Under the pieces are notes generated by a model, which worked only from the letters and a program-made list of their open reading frames with translations, had not been told where the DNA came from and made no database searches. DNA of 64,000 nucleotides, taken from the NCBI GenBank assembly GCA_012656075.1, contig JAAKBF010000020.1, forward strand, positions 806,001 to 870,000, read 5' to 3'. This document shows positions 55,936-64,000 of this stretch, in pieces. Source of the stretch: Phytophthora hibernalis. Lineage: Eukaryota; Oomycota; Peronosporomycetes; Peronosporales; Peronosporaceae. Position numbers and translations under genes: made by a program. Within the stretch, counting starts at the first letter, position 1. Every line of letters starts with the position of its first letter.

Positions 55936-56022
55936 ATGCTCATTGTGCAGAACAAGCCGGTGTTCAGCACCGAGTACTCGGGTGATGACTGCAAACGCTT
56001 TGGATTTCGACACGCTGTTCTA
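55936..56022 (+). pseudogene. GH114 relic
   Basis: The codons read LIVQNKPVFSTEYSGDD, matching FIEQNKAVFGIEYSGDK of the GH114 gene at about 51016-51062. The next bases, GCAAACGCTTTGGATTTCG, match 51079 onwards exactly, though in a shifted frame. This is the last trace of a second GH114 copy just right of DIRS-2. Confidence 0.75.
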
Positions 56023-56183
56023 CACTTTTGCCAATGCAATAAGAGACAGAACGGAAAGCAAACTGGGATTGTTTGCGGCTTTTTAATTTTGGGCGCAAAA
56101 TTTAAAATTTAAATTGGGTGCCGCCCACGCAAACGATATTAGCTCCAGGGCACATGCGATTGCATGTTAGTAAACTACCACAA

Positions 56184-57475
56184 CTAAGCGCCGTACTCCA
56201 TGTCTTCTAGCTTTAACGCGCCCGCGACAGCGCGCTGGCAGTGCAGCGCCATCGACACGACCAAGTGACGATTTATGCAGCCGATCGACGCGTTGGCAGC
56301 ATCCTCGAGCAGCAACATCCTCGCTTCCGTCATGCTTCGATGCGCACTCTGCACGAACATGCGCCGCCGATGCAACGACAAGTAGGCCTTCACGCGCGAC
56401 TTGAAGACGCTGAAACACCCTGCATAAAGCAGCATCATGTACAGCGTTAGAAAAATAATCAAACAGCGTAGCTACAGAAATTTATGCCCTTACCTTCAAT
56501 GGGATTCAGCATCGGCGAGTACGGGCCGAGTCGCAGTAGTTCAAGGTCACCGTGCTCGGCAATCGCCTCCTCCAACAGCACCTCTGTTTGGTTATGGGCG
56601 GGGGCGTTGTCGAGCACGATGACTACTCTTCTTGACCGCGAAGAACTCGCGATATGTGTCGGACGCCTTCACCGTTTCATAGATACGCTTGACGAACGCG
56701 GCGTTCACGTCCATGCGGATGCTGCCTCGCTGCAGCTGATACACCACGAGTTCATCCTCGACGGACACTGCACATTGTAGCTGTAGGTTCTTTCCTTTGA
56801 TGGGAGCGTCTTGACGACCGCTCTCTTGCCGACTGGGGCACGTCCTTGGGTGCGCATGCAGAAAAGGTTGAAGTTGGACTCGTCATAATACACAATGTAC
56901 TCGCCGTTGGCTTGGTGGCGTACGAGTTCAGTAGCAAACGTGAACCGCTTAGCTTTATTCACTTCATTGTTGCATGTGGTTGGTTCCTTACGAATCTAAA
57001 GCACGCACATATATCACCATAACAATAAACAATTCCAGATGAACAAACGAAAAAAACATTTGTAAAGTTAATAATAAAATGCAGCAAGTTTGTACCTGTT
57101 TCAACGAAATTAGCTTGCTTACAAGCTTCGCGCTGATGGTAGATGTAGAGACATCCACTTCGAAGTGCTGCATGAGCTTGTCTTGAAGCTGCACAAGCGT
57201 CAAAGTGCAGTCGTCTTCCAGGTATCCCTCCAGCGTCGCCACCATCTCGTCCGTGCACTTCAGGCAGGTGGCGCGAGCACCTCCTCTCCGGGGCGGGCTG
57301 GGATCCCCGACTTGCACAGCCGGTATGCTGCAGCACGCGACACGTTGTTGTACCTTGCCACCATTAGCCAGTCGTCACCTGCCCCGTACGCGTCCAGCAC
57401 GCGCTGACGCTCCTCCGCGGTCGCGGTACGACGGGGCGGGGTCGTGGAAGATCGGCGGCTTTGGACTCGAGGCAT
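56184..57475 (-). pseudogene. Tc1/mariner-type transposase with two introns
   Basis: Exon 1 (57475-57096) encodes a helix-turn-helix region (ATAEERQRVLDAYGAGDDW, VSRAAAYRLC) and STISAKLVSKLISLKQ. The introns I infer are 57095-56996 and 56493-56420, with GTACAA...TTTAG and GTAAGG...TGCAG ends; their removal restores the expected protein order. The nuclease core has IVYYDESNFNLF (first Asp, about 56885), VIVLDNAPAHNQTE (second Asp, about 56610) and LGPYSPMLNPIE (Glu, about 56500), giving a DD37E spacing. The last exon reads GCFSVFKSRVKAYLSLHRR and ends at 56184. One-base shifts near 57305, 56775 and 56630 break the frame. Terminal repeats were not found. Confidence 0.8.
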
Positions 57476-57935
57476 ACTGGCTGGTGGTCGGGTCGGTAGA
57501 TTGGAAAATGAAGGAGGCCCTGGTTGGTCTCACTTGCTCTGGCACTAATCTCTTGCTTCAGAGCCAGTGATATAAATGACGTAATATAACTATCTTGGGT
57601 AAATTACTTTCAACCATTTCGCATTGCTCTGGCACAGTCTCATATTGCACTGGCAAAGGTGTAGACGTCGAGTCTACAGAGTGAGCACTAGTGAAATGTC
57701 TGGGAAATCGTTTTTGGGTTCTGTAGCTGAGTCAGATCCTGCAGCTGAGTCGGGTTCGGGCTTCATTAACGGCGATACAGCGATCAATTCTTCAGGCTCA
57801 ACCTCAGGTGCCACTTCAAATTGACGAATCGCGCGCAGTTTGCTACTTGGTGCTTGCACTTTTGTTGGAATTCTACGTGTAAGAGAAAAATATTTTTTAT
57901 GCATGTATTTTCTTGACAATACGTAGTTGATACAA
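57476..57935. other. Intergenic, no gene recognised
   Basis: It lies between the Tc1 relic and the 3' end of GH72-1. Short frames on both strands show no domain. Confidence 0.4.
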
Positions 57936-59604
57936 CTAGTGGGCCAGCGCTAATGCAGCAACGGCTGACACAAATAAGCTGATGACAGCTCCATTATACC
58001 CAGTCTCAGCACCAGATTTCGTCACGCTTTTGGAACCGGCGGAACTTCCACCACTTCCAGAGTTGATTTCAGCCAAGTGCAAGGACCCATCTTTCTGGGA
58101 AGGAAGGTTTGGGCACTGGTATCGTGCATCTGTCTCCGATGGCACGCTTCGCTGGCAGTTGAATCGCCTTCCCAAGTAAAATCACTCAGCACCGGAGATT
58201 TTTGGGCAGGTTGATATCTCAACATGGTTCGCTGGCACCTCGTAGTTACTCAAAGTCGGTTCGCTCGAGCCATCGTACGCCGCAAACGCCTCCGCAAGGA
58301 ACCCAAAGTTCGGGAAGCGCTCGTACGTGCAGTTCGTGCCCTCATCCGTGCAATCCTCAGGCGACAGGTAGCCCAACCCATAGTTCTGCGGACCGTACGT
58401 CGTGAACGGGTACGCGGACGTGGCCATGGAGTTAGCGTTCTCAGTCGAGTACTCGAAAGCAAACCCGCCGGCGAAGAAGTCGCTGTACTCGGCCATGTTC
58501 ATGAACTCTGCATCGTGGAACGTGCGCTGCGCCTCGAAGCCGTCGACTGTGGGAAAGGCGGTGCTGACACAACCGAACTCGGTGAGCACTACGGGGATAG
58601 AGTAGTCGTAGCTCTTGAAGCTGTCGCGCAGCAGGTTGAAACCCGTGGCCTTCTCGGGATCCGAGATGTCATCGCAGTGCACGTACGTGTTGATGCCGTA
58701 CCACTGCGCGTTTTCGAGCTCGTCGCTCTCGTCGGTGCGGCAGTTGTAGTACTGCGCGTTTTCGTCTCGATCCGTGTCGGCCACGACGAGTCCCATGGGA
58801 ACCTGGCGTAGGGTGGGGCAGGACTGCATGAAGGCCCGCATGTCACGCAGGAACTTCTTCTGGCATGGCGCGTTCCACGTCCAGGGTTGCCTCCAGTACG
58901 GTGGTTGATCTCGTTGCCGCCGCTGAAAGCCATGACGTTGTCGTAGCGCGCGAATTGCTCGATGATCTTCTCACCACGGGTCTTGTATGACGCAGGGTAG
59001 CATGCGGGTGCGGCGTCAGCCGTGATCTCGCACCCTTCGCAGTTGGATCCGAGGTCCACAACGACGTAAATACCCTCAGCCTGCAGCGCGCACATGAAAG
59101 CGGAGTGGTCGACGTCTGGGTCGACAGAGTAGAGTCGGATGGCAGTGGCGCCGAGCGCCGTGAATTGCGGCAGGTCTCGTTGCCAGATGTGCTGGAAATC
59201 GTCGGAGAAGAGGTCGAGGTTGTTTTTGTCGAGGGGTCCGGTGTTGGGTCTGGGGTAGTAGTTGACGCCTCGGACGGGGAAGTAGTCGCCGGTGACGGAG
59301 TCGAAGAAGCGATTGCCCTTGATGATGAGAGGGTTGAATGTGTTGGCATAGCCAGCATCATTACCTCGCTACGGCTATTGCTTGAAGCGCTACTGGCGGT
59401 GCTGTTTGCTGCGCTGCTGGATTGAGAGGCGGAGGCTGAAATTGATGAGGCGACGAGAGTAGACGTGCTGACCGACTCGGAAATTGCACTAGGAGGGTTA
59501 GTGGCAGACAGAATGGTCAATGCTGGAAGCGAACTGACTTGGCGCTCAGCAGAGACTGCACCAACAGTGACGGCAGCGACCAGGCAGGTGTAAACGATCT
59601 TCAT
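57936..59604 (-). pseudogene. GH72-1 beta-1,3-glucanosyltransferase with GPI signal (frameshifted)
   Basis: GH72 enzymes (Gas/Gel type) elongate and remodel beta-1,3-glucan at the cell surface. The ATG at 59604 gives the signal peptide MKIVYTCLVAAVTVGAVSA, followed by a Ser/Ala/Thr-rich stretch of about 60 residues not present in GH72-2. The catalytic domain starts NPLIIKGNRFFDSVTGDYFP. The acid/base Glu is in FSGGNEINH (about 58920) and the nucleophile Glu in VVLTEFGC (about 58590). A Cys-bearing C-terminal region follows. The end, GAVISLFVSAVAALALAH (to 57936) after a Gly/Ser linker, is a GPI signal. Frameshifts lie near 59360, 58886, 58205 and 58140. The Inr at 59638-59653 supports the start. 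Confidence 0.88.
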
Positions 59605-59637
59605 TTTGATGATACTGTGGAGTTCGTATTTCACTGG

Positions 59638-59653
59638 AAATTGGAGAATGGTC
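59638..59653 (-). promoter_or_regulatory. Oomycete Inr core promoter of GH72-1
   Basis: On the minus strand GACCATTCTCCAATTT matches GCTCATTYYNCAWTTT at 14 of 16 positions. It ends 33 bases before the ATG at 59604. The palindrome shared with GH72-2 ends exactly at its outer edge. Confidence 0.75.
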
Positions 59654-60525
59654 GTCTCGAAGCCGATTCGTTGAAAGGGTCGAGCGGATATCTACGCCAA
59701 CGAGTTGGATGTTGCTGCTTAGATTCGCTCGAATCTATCCCCTACGTGTTGGCGAGACCTTTGTTCGGAATTGCGCTCATCAAATTTTCGTTGCTCGGTC
59801 GCTGTTGTTCTTGAAGATGCTGTTGGCTTATAAACGTCATATCCATAAGGTAGAACGTATTGGTTTTCTAGTGTAAGCTTAGTTGGTACAGGCAGGCTTG
59901 GAACGAACCAGCAACTCAAGAAAAGTATGTAAAACGCCATTATTGACGTTGTTTTGAAGCAAGACACATTTCTTGCTCGGTCCTGCACTGTTCTTCGTAA
60001 CGGAGAGTCACCTAAGTGCCCGCAACCGTAGATCTCCGTTACTGAAACTAAGGGTATCCAAAACCAGTGTCCATGTCCATTTGGTTTGTGGGGGTACACT
60101 TTGCCAACATGAACTCTGGTAATTTACGAAGTTAGGATCCTTTGTTTTTTTGGTATCAAGAGTAAGAGTTGTTGTTGCAGTACAATGGCTCATTTCGTAG
60201 TAGAGATCGTTCTCGCCAAAACGAAAGTATTTGTATATTTCCTTGCTTTTCTTGAGTTGCTGGTTCGTTCCAAAGCCTGCCTGTACCAACTAAGCTTACA
60301 CTAGAAAACCAATACGTTCTACCTTATGGATATGACGTTTATAAGCCAACAGCATCTTCAAGAACAACAGCGACCGAGCAACGAAAATTTGATGAGCGCA
60401 ATTCCGAAAAAAGGTCTCGCCAACACGTAGGGGATAGATTCGAGCGAATCTAAGCAGCAACATCCAACTCGTTGGCGTACAGATATCCGCTCGACCCTTT
60501 CAACGAATCGGCTTCGAGACGACAA
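59640..60525. repeat. Inverted repeat arms between the GH72 genes
   Basis: The left arm (about 59648-59922) and right arm (about 60243-60520) are reverse complements over about 275 bases with few differences. Examples are CAGGCAGGCTTGGAACGAAC on the left and its complement around 60265-60290. They surround a unique spacer of about 320 bases (59923-60242). The minus strand of the spacer has a 93-codon frame (60289-60008) with no recognised domain. The arrangement would serve as a shared, divergent promoter region. Confidence 0.85.
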
Positions 60526-60741
60526 TTGAACAATTGTCAGCAGGTCAAACGCCCACGGGCGTTACACAAACATCAGAGCCCCATTCATCTTGAAAATGGG
60601 ATAAGCAAATATGCCGCTGATGCTTTCGCAGAGAAGTAAATGCCGCTGACGCTGCAGCGCTAAACGTTCTGAGCAGAGCCTTGCAAATGCAAATCTCCGC
60701 CTTCCCATGGCAGCAAGACTTCTCAAGTATCTTTTGGCTCT

Positions 60742-60757
60742 ATTCATTCCTCAAATT
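60742..60757 (+). promoter_or_regulatory. Oomycete Inr-like core promoter of GH72-2
   Basis: ATTCATTCCTCAAATT matches the Inr consensus at 13 of 16 positions. It ends 37 bases before the ATG at 60795. It is not homologous to the GH72-1 Inr region in position or flanks. Confidence 0.6.
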
Positions 60758-60794
60758 GTCAGCAAAGTACAACCGCTGATACAAACACACAGCG

Positions 60795-62350
60795 ATGGTA
60801 AACGTTCCCAAAGTTTCGATGGTCGTAGCAGGATTAATCCTGCTATTCGATTCCGCCATCGCAATAAACCCTCTCATCATCAAGGGCAATCGCTTCTTCG
60901 ACTCCGTCACCGGCGACTACTTCCCCGTCCGAGGCGTCAACTACTACCCCAGACCCAACACCGGACCCCTCGACAAAAACAACCTCGACCTCTTCTCCGA
61001 CGATTTCCAGCACATCTGGCAACGAGACCTGCCGCAATTCACGGCGCTCGGCGCCACTGCCATCCGACTCTACTCTGTCGACCCAGACGTCGACCACCCG
61101 CTTTCATGTGCGCGCTGCAGGCTGAGGGTATTTACGTCGTTGTGGACCTCGGATCCAACTGCGAAGGGTGCGAGATCACGGCTGACGCCGCACCCGCATG
61201 CTACCCTGCGTCATACAAGACCCGTGGTGAGAAGATCATCGAGCAATTCGCGCGCTACGACAACGTCATGGCTTTCAGCGGCGGCAACGAGATCAACCAC
61301 CGTACTGGAGGCAACCCCTGGACGTGGAACGCGCCATGCCAGAAGAAGTTCCTGCGTGACATGCGGGCCTTCATGCAGTCCTGCCCCACCCTACGCCAGG
61401 TTCCCATGGGACTCGTCGTGGCCGACACGGATCGAGACGAAAACGCGCAGTACTACAACTGCCGCACCGACGAGAGCGACGAGCTCGAAAACGCGCAGTG
61501 GTACGGCATCAACACGTACGTGCACTGCGATGACATCTCGGATCCCGAGAAGGCCACGGGTTTCAACCTGCTGCGCGACAGCTTCAAGAGCTACGACTAC
61601 TCTATCCCCGTAGTGCTCACCGAGTTCGGTTGTGTCAGCACCGCCTTTCCCACAGTCGACGGCTTCGAGGCGCAGCGCACGTTCCACGATGCAGAGTTCA
61701 TGAACATGGCCGAGTACAGCGACTTCTTCGCCGGCGGGTTTGCTTTCGAGTACTCGACTGAGAACGCTAACTCCATGGCCACGTCCGCGTACCCGTTCAC
61801 GACGTACGGTCCGCAGAACTATGGGTTGGGCTACCTGTCGCCTGAGGATTGCACGGATGAGGGCACGAACTGCACGTACGAGCGCTTCCCGAACTTTGGG
61901 TTCCTTGCGGAGGCGTTTGCGGCGTACGATGGCTCGAGCGAACCGACCTTGGGTAGCTACGAGGTGCCGGCGAACCATGCCGAGACATCAACCTGCCCTT
62001 CGGGCTCGCCTGATCTCCGTAACTTTCAGTGGGAAGGTGACAGCGTGTCAAGTGAAGCTTGCCCATCGTCCACCGACAGTCGCTTTCAGTGCTCATCTGC
62101 ATCTACAACTCCACGGGTAATTAGTACAATGTTCGTATCCAGCGTCGAAGCTGCAACCACTGCACCACAGACAATCCCAGCGACAAGCGAGCCGCCATCG
62201 ACATCCAGCGTCGAAGCTGCAACCACTGCACCACAGACAACCCCAGTGACAAGCGAGTCGCCATCGACTGCGATAACCGAGACCCCAATCGTAACTACTC
62301 AGACACCAGCTACGAGCAACCCCCAGCACGAAGGTTGTCGAATTAGGTAG
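60795..62350 (+). pseudogene. GH72-2 beta-1,3-glucanosyltransferase (one frameshift)
   Basis: The start at 60795 gives MVNVPKVSMVVAGLILLFDSAIA, a signal peptide different from GH72-1 and with no Ser-rich spacer. The catalytic domain then begins NPLIIKGNRFFDSVTGDYFP and is nearly identical to GH72-1. A one-base deletion at about 61096 (CCACCCG where GH72-1 has CCACTCCG) shifts the frame. The rest runs to 62350 with FSGGNEINH (acid/base, about 61275) and VVLTEFGC (nucleophile, about 61612). Beyond about 61985 the two genes diverge. Here a Cys pair is followed by two copies of a unit with SSVEAATTAPQT and a Thr-rich tail ending EGCRIR. No GPI signal is visible, so it may be secreted or truncated. 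Confidence 0.88.
62139..62270 (+). repeat. Two tandem units in the GH72-2 tail
   Basis: A unit of about 66 bases, starting TCCAGCGTCGAAGCTGCAAC, occurs twice in a row (about 62139 and 62205) and encodes a Thr/Pro/Ser-rich linker. Confidence 0.8.
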
Positions 62351-62427
62351 ATTGCATTTTAACACATCTCAAGCTGAGCGGATAGCGCACACATTTCTTC
62401 TTCTCACGGAACACTTGTGCTACCTTG

Positions 62428-63996
62428 TCACAGAAGTAAATCTTGCTTTCTCAGTTCGTAGGCAACTTGGGCTGCAGTCGGACGCTGATTAGGATTCAAA
62501 TTCATGCAGCTTCTTGCAAGAACTTGCAGGTTACGAGGACACTCAGCAGAAAGTGTGACCCGCAGCTCGCCGGATGAAACGCCCTGCACGATAGCCATAT
62601 CATTGAGTGGAGCACCCGAGCCGCGAGCTTTGGCGTCTGCGAACGGTAGCTGGTGCGTATCCAACTCGGAGAGAATGATACCGAACGAGTACACATCTAC
62701 AGCTTCCGTGTACTTTTCTTCGCCACGTGCAATCTCTGGGGCAAGCCACCGTGTCGTACCAACACCAGCAGTCATATCAGTCGGTCGCTTGGTGGCTGAT
62801 ACGCCAAAATCCCCTAGTTTTGCACCTTTCTTGGAGTCGAGTAAGATGTTTCGAGACTTGAGATCACGGTGAATGATTACAGGACTCAGAGAGTGCAAAT
62901 ACACAATAGCATCAATTGTGTCACGTGCGTATTGCAGCTTCTGGCCGCCTTCTTGCCATAGAAGCTGCCTGGGAGATTTCTTATCCAACAGAGTACGCAG
63001 ATCACCACCATCCATATACTCAATCACCGCGAGCATATCAACCAGCTTCGTCCACGCCACACCTACGAATTGGACAATCTTCGGGTGCTCCAGCCACGCC
63101 ATCAGCTTAACTTCACGCAAAAAGTCTTCACTGGAAGCCAACGATACTTGCTCCTGAATCAAGCGCTTCACAGCTACTCGGGAATTGCGGTATTGGCCTA
63201 CCCACACCTCGCCAAACGCTCCTTGAGCAATCTTTTCACAAGAGTCACGCTGTCATAGTCAATGCGCCACGTCACAAGTACAGGATCGTTCGAGGGAACA
63301 ACTTGTCAACCGCTGCCATCTCCTTTTGGTAGCTAGCTCGAGCTGCCTGATCGAAGAACAACGGCGTGTCTTCATGAATGCCCTCACGATGACGTCTTAT
63401 GAGCCAGCTACCGATATAATTGTAGACTGCACGCGCGATACCACCAACCACACCAAGCGAAATTAATGCGATCACACCGGCAAAAATACCAATGACCACC
63501 AGTACGACGATTGCAGCGATGATATACTCCTTCGTTGTGTTGCTGGGGAGCGGCAAGTCTGGAATCACCACTCCCACGGTGGCCATTGGTGTGGGGCTTC
63601 CTCTTCCTTGTCAGCTCCGTGATCTCTCATCACGATCGCAGGGTCTTCTGCCGCCGCAATATCCAAGCGGCACACACCGTTTCCTTGTAAGTAAACTAAC
63701 GAACCAGCAGTGCACGAAGATACATCCGCAAAGCCAGCCTCGAAGTCTGACAATCCCGCGAAAAAGTCATATTGCGCCGTCGATATTGCTGCAATCTCAA
63801 ACCTATTGCCAGAAATGCGGAAGCTGTCCAACTGAGATGACGCAAAGACTGCGTTTGGGAATGCCGTCAGAGAATTTGCTGACAGATCACTTGCCAAAGC
63901 AAAAGAAGGCACAAAATACAATGTCAGAATTGTTTGCAGCCTCACGTTTTGACACAATAGAAAATCATACAGAGCCGTCAGCATCGGAAATGGCAC
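62428..63996 (-). pseudogene. LRR receptor-like protein kinase (partial, frameshifted)
   Basis: Read from the right edge, the ectodomain has LRR-like sequence (DLSANSLTAFPNAVFASS, LDSFRISGNRFEIAAI) and a Cys pair (63996-63580). A strong membrane helix follows (YIIAAIVVLVVIGIFAGVIA, about 63526-63430), then a juxtamembrane stretch. The kinase domain shows KIAQGAFGEVWVG (Gly loop, about 63225), VAVKRL (ATP Lys), HRDLKSRNILL (about 62870), GDFGVS (about 62815) and RWLAPEIARG (about 62745). It ends at 62428. This is the TKL-type receptor layout common in oomycetes. One-base shifts near 63575, 63295 and 63245 interrupt it. The N-terminus lies beyond 64000, so signal peptide and repeat number are unknown. 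Confidence 0.82.
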
Positions 63997-64000
63997 ATTG

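Noticed and set aside
61391..61978. 195-codon minus-strand open frame, also present as plus-strand frame 58224-58811
   Set aside because: Both are the antisense of the GH72 catalytic domain in the two palindrome arms. Their duplication simply reflects the gene duplication.

Overview
The window looks like an oomycete nuclear genome, most probably Phytophthora or a close relative. It carries secreted GH30 and GH72 glucan-active enzymes, a GH114 enzyme, a CHR-type chromate transporter with short introns, an LRR receptor-like kinase, and oomycete-type initiator (Inr) elements 34-51 bases before several start codons. The species assignment is inference; no marker gene is present.

Layout. A 57-base GH30 scrap lies at 1-57. 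Positions 399-6822 hold a Ty1/copia element with 98% similar LTRs and a perfect 5-bp target duplication. Positions 7965-23306 hold a second copia element on the minus strand, split by an 8.5-kb LINE (9957-18429) with a 16-bp target duplication. AT-rich DNA with a 460-bp TTAA-flanked MITE follows. A minus-strand DIRS element fills about 24.8-29.9 kb. Positions 30.6-48.4 kb hold a GH30 array (A, B, C, D, E, F, G) interrupted by a methionine-rich secreted protein gene (35375-36223) and a Harbinger-like transposase relic. Then come a broken chromate transporter (48514-50098), a GH114 gene (50423-51496), a PAT-type DIRS element with split direct repeats (51697-55784), an intron-containing Tc1/mariner transposase (56184-57475), a head-to-head GH72 pair in a large palindrome (57936-62350), and an LRR receptor kinase running off the right edge.

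The theme is a cell-wall or glucan-enzyme neighbourhood (GH30, GH72, GH114) that has grown by tandem and inverted duplication inside transposon-rich DNA. Only GH30-D, the methionine-rich gene and the GH114 gene read as uninterrupted frames. Nearly all other genes and transposons are broken by one-base indels, mostly apparent deletions. This may be real decay or indel error in the assembly, and the sequence alone cannot decide.
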